A stretch of 42,791 nt of DNA from Candolleomyces eurysporus (taxonomy: Eukaryota; Basidiomycota; Agaricomycetes; Agaricales; Psathyrellaceae): positions 1 to 42,791 of the forward strand of contig JANBPK010000798.1 of assembly GCA_027579435.1 (NCBI GenBank). The letters are read 5' to 3'. The translations under genes were made by a program, and so were the position numbers. The notes beneath the pieces are model-generated. The model was not told the DNA's origin and did no database searches. It saw only the letters and a program-made list of their open reading frames with translations. Within the stretch, counting starts at the first letter, position 1, and each line of letters begins with the position of its first letter. This document shows, piece by piece, positions 23,366-41,555 of this stretch.

Positions 23366-26300
23366 CTAGCCAGCCCCACTCGGCATCGAGTTACTTCGGA
23401 TAGGCGAAAGCCTCGGAGCAGGAGACCCTGGTATAGTAGGCGACCTCTGCGTCGGCGTACCAGGACTCTCAGGCGGGGCCAACGTCGGGGACAACACGCT
23501 CAAAATCGACGACGACGACGACCTAGAGCGCGATATATACGGCCTGGGCTGTGGTTTCGGTGGTTCCTCAAGAATCGGTGTCGAGGGAGCAGAATATTGC
23601 GGTTCTCCCTCATAAGGATTCAAGTCCACACCAAAGTCGTCTGTTATGGGCCTAGGTGGTGGTCGTTCGAGTTGTGCTTCCAGGAGCTAAAGAACATATG
23701 TATGAGGGAGAGCGGTCAAGGTTCTGCAAAAAGGACTTACCTCCTTGCGCAAGTCTTCCCCTGCATACTCGCCTTCCATCTCTTCGGGTCCCAACAGTAC
23801 CTGTCCCTTCCTAAACACCTCGCCTTCCTCAGCTACCCAGCTCCTGGACCTGCACAGCCACAGCGTATCAGCACAACGGAACACTAACACCTCTGAAGGC
23901 AGAACAACAACATACCTATCAGTAGGCGACGCCACACCCTCAATAGGCTCAGGAGGCGTCCCGTAAACATGATCTTCCTCGTCCTCCGATTCACTATTAA
24001 TCAGGAACGTCGGACTCAAAACCTTCTCAATGACTTCAGGCTCCGGATCCGCTCTCCTCTTTCCTTTGTCTATTCTGGGCGTCGTAGGGGTATCAGCATC
24101 CAACTCCTCTTCACCGGGCTCCAGTAAGCTCGAGCTGCCAGTGGACTCGTTCGGCGACACGCCGTTGAGGTGGTGCCCGTTGGCTGTGGCGGGACTCCCA
24201 TTCGTCGTTGCCGTCGTGTCTCCGTTCAGGGACAACCCGAGTCCGCGTAACGATAGACTAGGTTTGACTTTCGCTCCGGCGGGAAGTTTCTTGAGTAGGC
24301 CCAACAGCTGATCGTTGATCTCGAGGAGCTCTTCTAACCGGACGGGATCCTCCGTTTCCTGGATGGTAGTAGCGAGCTCGGCGATGATGAATTGCGTTCT
24401 GAAGGTTATCTCGGCCACCTCTTGATCCGTCTTTGAACCTGCCGGTGCGTTGATGAACTCGCCTAGGTCGGTGATACAGGTGCGTCCCCGAATGAGGATA
24501 TCACTTTCGCTCTGGAGAATCAACGATTAGCATAAAACAAACTTCGGAAGGGGAAGGGGATGGGAGTACCTTCTTCTCCTCGTCTAAGCGTATAGACTTG
24601 GCCAGCTCACTCTCCTCTATCATATTCCAAACACCTTTGCCCAACCCACGTCCACTTTGAGGTGTGGCATTAGAGTCCTGCTGTGCAGCCCTGACTAGCC
24701 TCTCCGCTTCCTCGGTGTTCCTCGTGCAAGTGTTCAAGATATCGCGGCACATCCTGAAAATTGCACACGCGATGAGCAAAATGGCGATAAAACGCGTGGA
24801 GCTATGGATACACTCACCTCGCAAACTCCTCATCCCCAGGAGGTATATTAACATCCAAACAACGCATAACATGGTTAGCCTTGAGCCCGGAACTAAGAGC
24901 CATAACACCCGCAATGTCGAGCGTATTATTGGTGAGGTCCAGGTGGAGCAGCGAGTTGGATTCTGGAAGGAACTCGGCCAATGCAATAGCCCCGGTTGAA
25001 TTCATATTCGTCGAAGACAAGAACAGGCGTTTCAAGGCTGTGTTCAAGGTGAACGCTGTTCGTAGAGATTGAATCTGTTGATATCAATCAGCATCATCAG
25101 GAGAAGGGTGGCGAGAGAGAGGGAATGGAATAGCGCTCACCCCTTCTAATCCTGGACCACAGCATGGATTCTTGTTCAGATCCAAAGTCTCCAAGCACGA
25201 GTTGTATTTCTGACAAGATTAATGTCAGCCGAAAGAAAGGGAAGAAAGACTCGTAAAGATCTTACGAGAGCTTCAGCGATGATGACCAAACATTGAACAT
25301 CAAGTTTATTCTCGCTCAGATTCAGCAGCTTGAGAGTCCTGTTCCGTTTCAGGACCTGCGCCAGGTAGGTGACACCTGTCTATTAAACTCATTGAGCAAA
25401 TCCGATTCCCCGCAGGAAAAGATTAACATACCCGCAAATCATTGCCTTTGAGATCCAACGTCCTCAGGGCGCCGAGCCGGGGAAGGGAGTCAAGGGCCCT
25501 GACCTTGTCTAGCAGGGCAGCGCTGGGTCCGGCGTCGTGTCTGAGAGAACCATCGGGGAGGGTAGGGGTCGCAGGGCTAGGAGGAACTAAATGTCGAGTG
25601 GTTACACCCCCTTGAGACGAAGAAGTAATCAAAGGAACATGTTGCCCTGTCGGCGNAAAAAGTGCTGGTAGCGGTGGTGGGGGTCGCAGTAGGACGACCT
25701 CTCTTCGAGCGAGGAACATAAGGGGTATACGTAGTCTGCAACCCCACAGCAGGAGGATGGCGAGGGGGAGGAGGCAAAAGCCCTGACCTGACTGAAGGGC
25801 TGGGGAGTGCAGGAGAAGCAGGTGCCGGGAGGGGAAGATTGAGGACGGAAGAGGTCGGTGAAGATGCTGCGGATGAAAGAGGGGTTCCTGATGCGCTACC
25901 CGAAGGTGCTGGTGATAAAGGTGCAGGCACAACATCGGGGTAATCCCTGATCATAAGAGCGAGCGCTACACCCCCGGATGCCGATATCCTATTATGGCGC
26001 AGGGATATGTTCCGGAGTGATGAGGTCCTGACCGCTCTGCCTAGTGGACAGTCAACAAGAGAAGAAAGCACCAAAGGAAAGGACTAACACAAAGTTTCTA
26101 ACACTGCCGGGCGTAGCAGACAGTCGTCCATCCGCAATGATACTAGTCCAGGTTCTGGGGCCTGTGCGAATGCTGCGACGATGTACTCGATCGACTTCTT
26201 GTCTATTGGGTTCTGCGAGATGTCTAGAAACTGCAGACTTTTCGCCTATGAATCCTAGATTAATGAAAGGCTTGACAGTGGTACGAGATGACCTGCCTTT

Positions 26301-27221
26301 TTCAGATAAGCACCGAGCAGGCGGAACGCAGGGGTCTTGAGACGCCTGTTGGAGGCCACCGAGAGGAAAGAGAGGGTTCCTGGCAGTAGCAGAGAGTGTA
26401 GGATGGGTTTGAGGACCTGAGAGATGTCAATATCATATTTCCGACATAGAATTCAGCACCGTACATGTTCGTCGAGGTCACACTCCCTGAAGACGACCTT
26501 GCGCAATCCCCACTCAAGAGAGAAAACGTCCGACAATATGGATGCCTCGACAAACGTCAGCTGTACCCCTGAGAGATCCACTGTCCTGGGGCTCGTCCCC
26601 GAAGCGTGCTATTGGGCTCGTTAGCCCGTCGAGGTCAAACAGCCAGGACTGTAGACATACCTTGAGGGCAGCGCTAATCGCAGGATCTGGATGCTCATCA
26701 CAACCAGCACAACATTCTCGATAGAAGGATTCCACCTTCTCCATCGACCACCACTCCTCCGTTTCCTCAGGCGACCCATTAATCGAGTTTCCGCGCAGGA
26801 CACGTCGCCTCCGTTCCAGCTCCCGCTCCTCGATGGCCATCTTCTCATCCTTGAGTGTCGGCGTCGACGGAGGGTTGATGGACGATATTGGGTACACGAT
26901 AGCAATTTCTGGGAGAATAAAGTGCGCCCTTTTCAGTGGTTTCGCCTCATCTTCAGGCCCTGACTGCGCTTGCGTCTGCGTTGGCAGAAATTTGCTGATG
27001 CGAGAGAAGAGTGATTGGGGCTGCTGAGGCGGACGCTTGAGTATCGACTTTCCGGCTACCGGAATCGTGTTTGCTGAGGACGACGGGGTCCGAGGTGGCT
27101 TCAAAGACAACGGGGAAGATGATGAAGAGGCCATGTCGGGCAGCCCATTTGAGGACAAGGTCGTGGTCAGCGCGCAAGCTGTGGCTGGGCTTGTTTTGGC
27201 AACGCCGCCATCATGATCCAT
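23366..27221 (-). CDS. Leucine-rich repeat (RNI-like) protein resembling PP1 regulatory subunit PPP1R37
   Basis: Twelve exons: 26661-27221, 26465-26608, 26297-26416, 26089-26245, 25432-26040, 25266-25379, 25141-25209, 24818-25074, 24570-24753, 23916-24511, 23741-23849, 23366-23686. If the N at 25657 is treated as an extra base, the CDS is 3240 nt, 1079 aa. The N-terminus is Ser/Pro-rich with SILKRPP and a KRAHFILPE patch, a weak match to the PP1-docking RVxF motif. Ribonuclease-inhibitor-type LRRs follow, for example KSLQFLDISQNPIDKKSIEY, TLDLKGNDLR, TLKLLNLSENKLD, LETLDLNKNP and LLHLDLTNNTLD, with a Pro/Ser insertion in the middle encoded by exon 5. The C-terminal third has a helical stretch (RLEELLEINDQLLGLLKKL) and a conserved GEVFRKGQVLLGPEEMEG block. 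Intron 3 (26246-26296) begins with GC. The alternative start MASSSSS lies 30 codons downstream. Function is inferred from the LRR/PPP1R37 resemblance only. Confidence 0.85.
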
Positions 27222-28200
27222 AACCACCACTGTGGCCGACAGCCAGCTCGCTGCTTGGCATCTGCCTTCTGCACTCTGCTCTCGGATTCTGCAGCGATGG
27301 CGGTTATTTTTCTCAGCTTGCGTATCGTTTGGCTGTGGTTCTGTTCCAGAAGCAGAAGGTTTACGCTGGCATGGTCACCGTCTGTCAAACTCCGAGCCAA
27401 GGACACAGAAGGTCTCCGTTTCTGAACTTGGTGGGCGGTCCATATTATGCACCGTAGGCCGTCACAAGCACAATTATCTATCAGTTCCACTGTTTAGGTA
27501 TCCATGTCAAGGGTGATTAATTATCGTATGAAACCCTGGCGATGGCAATGACTTTGCACATTCTAGTGTCGTTGGTTTCATGCCCATGATGCCCGTTGGA
27601 CATTGGAAATGGTCCAATTCTCTGGGCCGAATAGCAGGACCTCATGCGCGCAATAAGGTGCATTTTCAGCTGAGCATTCCGAAGGGTCCCTAGCGCTATC
27701 CAAGCTTCACCCGCTCTGCAGGGCGGGCGATATTAACGGGCCGCTGGTCGGTCTTCTTCAGGCCTCTCCCCGAGCTCAGGGGATTGGACTTGGGATATGT
27801 CATATTCCGTCATTTACTACTCTGACTCTTACCTCGGATCCGTTGACTTGGGAGTCCTACCTGGCTCTGTTTAGTCTTGACTACGAGCTCACGCATTCGA
27901 CCGTGCAAGGTCGCTCGGGTTCCAATAGCCTCTTTACGTATATATATAAATTACATGGGAGATCTCCTTGGAGTCTAAAAATACAGTATATACGCCTCGA
28001 AAGCCTTCTACGTTGAGCTATGTACATAAATAGTTTGTTGCTGGTATACCAATAGTTAGGAGAGAATGGTATCTACTACTTTGTTATACTAGTTGATCGA
28101 TAAGTTATTGGAAAAGAGGAGAGGTGTCCTTGAAAGTTGTCCGAAGCAACTAGGGAATGAAAACGAAATGTATGCAAGCGCTATGCATGCTGAAACCATA
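27222..28200. other. Spacer between LRR and GST genes
   Basis: Promoter side of the LRR gene and 3' side of the GST gene. An AT-rich tatatatataaa stretch lies near 27938-27950. No gene is seen. Confidence 0.45.
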
Positions 28201-29026
28201 TCACAATTCATCCATATAATCTCTGCACCGCTCATAGAGTCGGTGCCATCTCCCTCCATTCCAGGTCCTGACACGAGCCCAGCCATCCTGACCCGCCATC
28301 CTTTCTATCCAGATCAAGATCGAACACAGGGCAAAGTCCGCGTACGAGACTTCATATCCCATCGCCACAATACCATCTCCGTCTCCCATATTCTTGTCGA
28401 GTACCGTAGCCAAAAAATCAAATTGATCTTTGACTGCGCGCCATGCCTGCTCTCTCTGCGGCCCAGTCAACATCGGCGTCGGCGCACCACCGCGGAAATA
28501 GTCCTGCGACCGGTCAGGTAGCTGCGAATGGCTCAAGGGAGCCATAATTGGTAGCAGCGGTTTCGACAGCACGTCTTGAATGTAATGCACGAAGAGCGTC
28601 TGCATGGCACGCGATCCCTCTGGAAATACTGGCCTCGCGGGGTACGCCGATTCCAAGTATTCCGCGATCATGTTGGGGTTGGAAAGCACTCTTGGTGAGC
28701 GCGGATTTTGTGTCGGGTCGACAACGACGGGGAGCGTATAGATTGGTCTTCCATTGCTCCCCATTCCAGACGGTGGGGCACCTATTGAGCGCAGCGTCGA
28801 TTCGACGTCTGGAAATTGCACCCAGATCGTTTTGTAGCTTAGCCGTTTATAATTGAGGATAAACCTGTGAGAGGAATAGAGTCAACTATCATGGAAGGTC
28901 AATCGAGAGGAGGGAGACAGACCGTATTCTCCAAATATTGGGAGCCCAGGAGGAGGGGGTGTGCCCGGGAACATCATACAGGATAAGCATGGGAGGGGCT
29001 CGCGATGCAGATTGGTGGTAAGACAT
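28201..29026 (-). CDS. Glutathione S-transferase, GSTFuA/etherase-like
   Basis: Two exons, 28923-29026 and 28201-28864, intron 58 nt, 768 nt in total, giving 255 aa. The N-terminus MLILYDVPGHTPSSWAPNIW, continuing RIRFILNYKRLSYKTIWV, is the thioredoxin-fold start typical of fungal GSTFuA enzymes. TLPVVVDP and VLSNPNMIAEYLESAYP follow, the cis-Pro region and the glutathione-binding SNAIL-like motif. The all-helical C-terminal domain includes PLLPIMAPLSHSQLPDRSQ. This class is expanded in wood- and litter-decay agaricomycetes and conjugates or binds aromatic compounds; the cytosolic location is inferred from the absence of a signal peptide. The start used here (MSYHQ at 29026) adds 12 residues before a second in-frame ATG at 28990, which may be the real start. 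Confidence 0.88.
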
Positions 29027-31250
29027 CGCTTTTTATCCAAAAGATTGAAATAGCCGAGACAGACAATCAAAGAGTCATACTTGCCAATTAGCATCGTGGC
29101 TTTTAAGAACCCTTGACTTCAAACCCGTATACGAGGAGAGCAACACCAAAATAGAGTCCTGTTGATCTGAAAGAGCCCAGAGATATCGATGTCAGATCCA
29201 GTCATAAGCCTGAGTCGAATATGAGATCTCATCCCGCGCTTTCGTGGCTAATTCTCTGTTTTGAAACAGGGGCGGCAGTGACAATCCATAGAGGCCGCCC
29301 TACCAACCTGCCGGACCAGGGCTAGTATCATTCTCCGACAAAGGATGGAAGGCGATAGAACCCTTTACTGTCAATTACGCGGAAGTCAAGACAAGAGATT
29401 TCCAATGGATGTTGTTGTTCTCTTTCTGTGATTGCGTGAGCACGGACTTTTCCGTTCGGTGCCACGAGCGAGTCATCAATGAGTTCCAAGACGAGATTCC
29501 TAGTAGAGCCTGTCCGTAGTATCAATTACGAACCGGGACTTTTACTCGAATGCCCTTGGACTTGAGGGAGCTAAGGGAAATATATCAGATCCTTTGCACA
29601 GATCCGGGTCAAAATCGATATACATTCCTGCAGCAAGTGGTGATTAAGGCAGAAGGAAAGTGGAGGCAGTGACGCCCACATCAGGTCACCGTTCCAAATT
29701 AGGAAGGCATGCCACATTGGTTTGATCAAGTCGGTGAAGTTTTACTGCCACCCACCAACTCATTTCCTCTGAAAACCCATGAAAACAGACCCAAAAGGCG
29801 TCCAAAAAAATGACGAAACTCATGAGTCGAGCTTGAAGGAGGAAGCTAGGGCGCCGTCGGAATTTTCTCAACAGCAAGGCACCCACCCTTGAACACGTTT
29901 TCAAAAGCTGTTAATTTCTGCACAGCAATCGTGCCACTGCCTCTGAATTTTACTTACGAGTCTCGGTGGCCGTCAAGTATAGAACTCTTTCGAATATCCA
30001 AGAAAAGAATCACCCTGAATATCACCTGCGAAGAGTAATATCTCCCACAATTACACTGTTGTTTGGCGACACATGAAACGAAAAATCCGCATGACGCCCA
30101 TCGGGGCCTTGACGTCGGTCTTTGACACACATAATGATAAAGTTCTCATTTCAATCCCTCCGTAATGATGACGATGACTCACGGAGAGCTTCCTACAATT
30201 AGACATCATGCTGACCAAAACGTAGCGCCTTTGTTTTCTTCTGGGATATATAGATCCACTCCCCTGGCTGCGAGTGATAAGAGTCCCACAACAACCGACA
30301 GCGGAATCAGATTGGCGCCGATACCAGATGATTTAGACGGGAACGACAGCTCCTCTAGGTAATGATCTTCATGCTACGTGTCCAGCCATTGCCGTTGGCT
30401 TGACGACATCTTCAATTCTTCCGATGTGACGAAAGGGAGATACTATGATCGTTCTTCGAAGCACATATGCCTCCTCCGTTTAACATCTCGGAGTCACTTC
30501 AATACCACTTATCACTGCGTCGGAGAAGCATAATGACGTGGGCGCAGGGGCCAGAGGAGTCAAGTCCCAGAGTAATCAACCATTAGGTCACCCTCAGCTC
30601 GCCGCGCACACAAGACTGAAACTTCAATTCAGATATACCCACCACAGTTCCCATACCATGTCATCAGCATTCTAGGCTCGGGAGACTTCTACTATTTAAG
30701 AAAGTTTCGCAAGCTTTATCATCGAGAAAACCGATCAGAAAAATTATTTACTGAAGCACTTTCAAAGAGCAGTCTGGATGCGCAGTGGGTTATCGTTATC
30801 TGAAGCAGTAGAATGAAAGAAGGCACAGTAAGCTTTCAAGTGAACGATAAACCCGTCAGAAAAATTATTTACTCACCTCTTCCAAACAACAGTCTGGCAT
30901 TTGCGCAGTGACACCGCGTCCTAGACCCGTGTTATATGAAGCAGGAGGATTAGTGAACAATAGTAAGCAATCGAATGTAATAGAGCCGTGGATAAATGGA
31001 ACTGAACACAAGACAAGGTTTCAATATGGTCGTTATGATGGATTCATAATGGGCTTCATCATAGGCTGCGGGTGACGTAGTTGCGGTACTTCACGCTCAC
31101 CATTCAAATACAAAACCTTCCCGATAGCCGGGGGACGAAGAAAAGGTAAATCAATGGTAATACATTGTATATGTTACATATGCGACTGCTGTATTCGCTC
31201 GCCTTTTTCAATCAATGGTTGGTACCGAAGAGCAAAGGTAGTCTCGTCCT
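29027..31250. other. Long intergenic region between GST and transaldolase
   Basis: About 2.2 kb without a supported gene. Short open frames at 29328-29525 (minus) and 30165-30362 (plus) have no recognised motifs. The right part contains an imperfect direct repeat, listed separately. Its far right end is the transaldolase 3' flank. Confidence 0.5.
30711..30955. repeat. Imperfect tandem direct repeat, two copies
   Basis: Copy 1 (about 30711-30808) and copy 2 (about 30830-30955) share in the same order aagctt, gataaac/gaaaacc, then tcagaaaaattatttact, then cagtctgg, then tgcgcagtg, then tatctgaagcag or tatatgaagcag. The spacing is about 120 bp. Function unknown. It could be a decayed mobile-element end or a local duplication. 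Confidence 0.6.
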
Positions 31251-32618
31251 TCAAGCACTGAGCTTCTTTTTCAACAGATCCTTGAGAGTCTGCCCATCCT
31301 CAGCGAACTTCTTGATACCCTCGTGAAGCTTATCGAAAGCCATCTGGTCCTCAAGGAGCGACCACCTGAACTCGGGCTCGTTGTCGATGAAGGAAACTTT
31401 AGGGATGGGTTGACCTTCGGCGGCTAAACAGACCGACGAATGATTGCATCCGAAGGAACATAACGGATCAAATCAGCCTTTCGATAATCACCGATCCACA
31501 GAGATAAGATGACGCACCGAAGTTGGCGTCCAATTTCTTGGGGACTTGGTCAGAGGACTTCTTTAGTTCCTCCAACAACGATGGCGAGATAGTGAGGAAG
31601 TCTACACCAGCGAGAGCCTTGATTTCTCCGACGTTACGGAACGAGGCACCCATGACGATGGTCTTGTAACCGTGTTGCTTGTAGTAGTTGAAGATCTTCT
31701 TCACCGACTGCACACCAGGATCTTCATCGCCTTCGTAGTTCTTTCCGGTGGACTTCTTGTACCAGTCGAGGATCTAACCGGACAATTATAAGTATGGTCC
31801 TGAGGGATAGCCGACAGGGGGAGGACACATACACGACCAACGAAGGGCGAGATCAAGGTAACGCCAGCCTCGGCGCAAGCAACGGCCTGTCCAAAGCCGA
31901 AGAGGAGAGTGAGGTTGCAGTGGATACCGTCATCCCGCTCGAGCTCCCGGGCAGCTTGGATGCCCTCCCAGGTGGACGCGATCTTGATAAGGATGCGCTC
32001 CTTCTTGATACCAACGGAGTCGTACAAGGCGATCAACTCTTTGGCCTACCCGGAATGATAAACTACCCTGATCAGGACGGAGAAAAGTCGTTGGCGTACC
32101 TTCGCCTTGGTGGCCTCCTTATCAAAGGAAAGGCGAGCGTCAACTTCGGTAGAGACACGGCCGGGGATAATGGCGAGGATTTCCTTTCCGAACTCCACGA
32201 GCTGAAAGGTCTGTCAGGACACAGGGCCGTTCATTGACTCTAGCGGAGGTCGTGCTCACCAGTCTGTCGATGGCAGCGCCTGCCTGCGCATCGATATCTC
32301 CACCTTTAGATCGTCCGTACTCCACTGCAGAATTGATCAGCCTCGCGTACTGAGGCTTGTTGGCAGCCGCCAAGATCAACGAAGGGTTTGTCGTAGCATC
32401 CTGAGCACAGCGATTGTATGAGTTCAACTACTCGAATACAGCGCGGAGGACGGGGGCGAAATCGTCGCGTACCTGGGGCTTGTAGATATCAATAGCTATG
32501 ATCACCCTGGTTAGTATCTATGGCGAGACGAATTATCGAGAAATTTACATTCGAAGTCACCGGAGTCGGAGACAACGACGGTGCCAGTTTGCTTGAGGAG
32601 GTCAAGAGAGTTGGACAT
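31251..32618 (-). CDS. TAL1: Transaldolase
   Basis: Cytosolic enzyme of the non-oxidative pentose phosphate pathway; it moves a dihydroxyacetone unit from sedoheptulose 7-phosphate to glyceraldehyde 3-phosphate. Seven exons: 32549-32618, 32473-32495, 32260-32400, 32100-32201, 31833-32045, 31518-31773, 31251-31423, summing to 978 nt, 325 aa, the normal length for the family. Visible motifs include [12 protein letters not shown] near the N-terminus, the Schiff-base lysine in [44 protein letters not shown], and [14 protein letters not shown]. The intron 1 acceptor was chosen to give DFESIDIYKPQ, the standard family sequence. All catalytic residues I can check are present. Divergent-strand neighbours suggest it is transcribed alone. 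Confidence 0.97.
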
Positions 32619-32672
32619 GGTGGTTAGAGTGAAGAGGCGAGATGGAGAGATCCAATGGAAGGACCCCCGCTG

Positions 32673-32680
32673 ATATATAA
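32673..32680 (-). promoter_or_regulatory. TATA-box candidate for transaldolase
   Basis: Minus-strand ttatatatca lies about 55 bp upstream of the transaldolase ATG, a plausible distance for a short leader in a highly expressed housekeeping gene. Inference from position and sequence only. Confidence 0.4.
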
Positions 32681-33145
32681 TTCACTCGCGGGAGATGATG
32701 TAAGATCTCTCTCTCTGCGTGCACGTGCGGGGATATGATATCGCCACCTTTGGTACTCAGTTCAGAAGATGCACCTGCAATCCTCGTCATAAGAAGCTCA
32801 TCTTTACAAAGCCTTTACCTCCCTTGCCTAATTCACGTAAAAAACACCTCAAAGTATCCAATGGTGAACGTGCGCAGAGGGGTGGGCTGACATATTGAAA
32901 TGGGAAAGGGATAAGCTCGGAGATACCTCAGCTTTGGAAACGGACCTGGATACGATATCGTCCGAATGTCCGGACTCACTTACGGTCAATCCAGTCCTGC
33001 TCAGTAATTTCAGAAATATTACATTCACAAGAAAAAGGTATTTTGAGTGTCTGATTGGATTTCATCGAAGGTAAAAGTCAGAACCTCAGAACGACAGCAA
33101 CGTAGTTGAAGACACACCAAGATATCGATATACACCTCCGGATCT
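32681..33145. other. Spacer between transaldolase and F-box gene
   Basis: Promoter side of transaldolase and 3' side of the F-box gene. No further feature seen. Confidence 0.4.
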
Positions 33146-34833
33146 TCAGTCGGATTCTGGCTCCGTATCTGAACCATGATCATCCTCCTGAACAAAGCTT
33201 GACAGGTATCCGTTGTAATCAATAGGCGCCAGATGTTCTGATAGAAACTGTTGCACTGGCAAGCGTCTGCATTGCATCCGGATCATCCGCTGAACCCCTT
33301 CACACAATTTGGGTGCGAATTCTACGCGCCACCTNCCCTTATCATCGCTCGACCAAGTTATCAGACCTAATTGGATGACCAGAGGGCTGGAATGCTCTCT
33401 TTCGGCCGATACCCGTTCAAGTAGTTGGTGCTGTTGTTGCAGGCCGATACGGCGNAGCGTTGGGAGGAATACTGTGGAACGACGGATATCGATACGTTGC
33501 AAATGAGGAACCTTTGACCAAGGGATTTTGCCAATCACGGTCGACAAAACCTNAACGTAGCAAAGGAGGACTTAATCGCTACTNAATAATGACAAATGGA
33601 GTGAAGTACCTGATCGTGAGGGCTTTCTTCTGGCATTTTGGTGTGAGAGGTCAAGGGATTGCTTAGATCGAGCTCGAGGTAATCGACCTTGGCAAGATAT
33701 TCGGCTGGCCCAGGGGGATACTGGATGAACGCATCGCACGACATCATCAATTTCTTGACGCGTCCGGAAGATTGCAAGATTGGCATGAACCATTCGCGAG
33801 GCCAAGGGAGCCTGCCGCTCCCTCCGGTGAAGTGTTGTTTGATATCAACGATGGCAACGCGTCGACCGGGCAGAAAGTTTGCCAGCTGCCTCCAGCTACA
33901 GCGAACCTCCTCCAAATGTGGCACGCAGGATGAATCCAAGGAGAGGTCCGTAAAAACGNCTTCCGCTGCTGGGTTATAATGAAACTTGCGAAGTTCTGGA
34001 AGATTTCTGAAAAAGGAAGAGGTGATCTTGAGGTGTGGACCCGTGAATGCCACATTGAGTTCGCGCAGGNGTAGTGATTCTTCGGATTTTTCAATTTTGT
34101 GAACTGGGCCAGGAAGGCAAGTAGCCAGGATCGTGAGATGGGAATAGTCGAATGATTGAGCGAGCTTGGTGTAACCCTCCGAGCGATGACCAAANAACCT
34201 GAGGGTGCTCAACTTGAGCGCTTTGACCTTGTCGAAATGCTCGNTATCGCAATCTTCGGCGACTTCTACGATTAACATATCAATAGACTTCAGCTGCTTG
34301 AGTTGTGAAAGCGCGAGCAGAAGATCCGGTGTGACGAGCACGTCGTTTAGATCGAGTGCGTGTAGATTGCCCATGTGCGGCAAAGCAGAAAGGTGGAGTT
34401 TGAAAAAGGCGGAATAGGACCGGACAGATGCGCCAGTTTCCGGTTTCCAGTTGTGAAGTTGACACGAACGAACATAATTTGCTACGTTCCTGGCATGCCC
34501 TTCGTTCTTGATGATAGCGCGGCAGAAAGCAGAATTGTTTGGTGTGCTATCGCTTCCGTCAAAACATATTGTTTCGAAGAGACGGGGAAGCACCAGTGTA
34601 CAGAAGTATCTGCAGACGAGAGCAATGCGACACAGCTGGGNGCGATATTCGCNTTGCGGGACATCGTCCGGACCTGGTTGTATACAGTTCAGGATTTCCT
34701 CATAAATCTCGTTTGGTATCGGGGCGAGAGTATGACCCTTTGCATTCCTTCGAATAGGACCTATGTAGTATTATTGAGTCAGTGAAGGAGCAGCCGGGTG
34801 AATGTATAACGCACTGGACCACGGGAACGACAT
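33146..34833 (-). CDS. F-box protein with LRR-like C-terminal part
   Basis: Three exons: 34815-34833 (19 nt), 33610-34760 and 33146-33550, total 1575 nt, 524 aa. The first exon MSFPWS is chosen because its GTGCGT donor is the only one that reaches the F-box in frame. The F-box reads LAPIPNEIYEEILNCI, then LCRIALVCRYFCTLVLPRLF, and should recruit Skp1 in an SCF ubiquitin ligase. Downstream are irregular leucine-rich segments such as MGNLHALDLNDVLVTPDLL, RELNVAFTGPHL and KVDYLELDLSNPL, and an acidic end (DDHGSDTEPESD). Ns at 34641, 34653, 34244, 34194, 34070, 33959, 33455 and 33335 all fall in frame and look like unresolved real bases. The substrate is unknown. It is not closely similar to the F-box-like copies in the array. 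It is divergent from the ABC transporter. Confidence 0.8.
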
Positions 34834-35594
34834 GAGCGCAGTGAACCAACTTAGAGACGAGATTGGAAAAGTAGTGGCCTGGTGCGGAGTCTGAATCTCT
34901 GAACCTCATCTTAACTTCGTGGAAACACTCACAATCTAACCCCCTCTTCTATCTCTTTCTGGCTATTACTGCAACAAAAAAGGCATTTACTTGAGTCTAT
35001 CTGTATGTAATATGAAGAGGGCAACCTGATCGTTTGAATCTCCGCCTCAGTCGATGGACCGTGCCAACAATCATTTAGATCTGGTGCTTGTCTCGAAGGC
35101 TAGAGCCGTGCCCACGTTATGTCCAGCCAGCACGGATATTTGGGTTCTCGAGGTATTACGCCGAATGCTAAATTTATCATCTCGAACGAGTTCTCATGGC
35201 ATCGGGGGTTGCCGAACTGTTACTTACGGCCGTGCCGAATTGCGCGTACACTGTAAGTAGTCTAGTACCTGGATTAAACGCTGCAGTTTCTTCTCGGCCA
35301 CCACCGCCCCTGGACGTAAACTCTATATTTGAAATTTCATATCAATTTGAGCAGGGTGAACCTTCAAATTTCAAATTCGGAGGTGCTGATAGGATGAGTA
35401 ATTATAGAGGATGCCAACAGAATCATTGATCGCCGGGAGCTGTCGTACACTCTTTCCGTGCTTCCGTGACGTCGTCACCAAAGCCGCCATGGCATCGACT
35501 CATTGAGCGCTGCGGTTCCTCGAGATTTAAAGCCCACGACTGTTCTCGTAAGAATTGGCCCTCGTCCTTTCTTCATCCTACGACACTCATTTCG
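34834..35594. other. Divergent promoter region between F-box gene and ABC transporter
   Basis: About 760 bp shared by two genes pointing away from each other. Near 35325-35385 are related AT-rich blocks (ttgaaatttcat and cttcaaatttcaaattc) forming a partly inverted pattern. I see no known drug-response element with confidence. Confidence 0.45.

Positions 35595-41543
<5,949 letters not shown>

Positions 41544-41555
<12 letters not shown>

Noticed and set aside
28093..28521. 142-codon plus-strand open frame
   Set aside because: It lies antisense to the GST gene, whose motifs and splice model are convincing.
31794..32237. 147-codon plus-strand open frame
   Set aside because: Antisense to transaldolase exons; its composition is explained by codon bias of the real gene.
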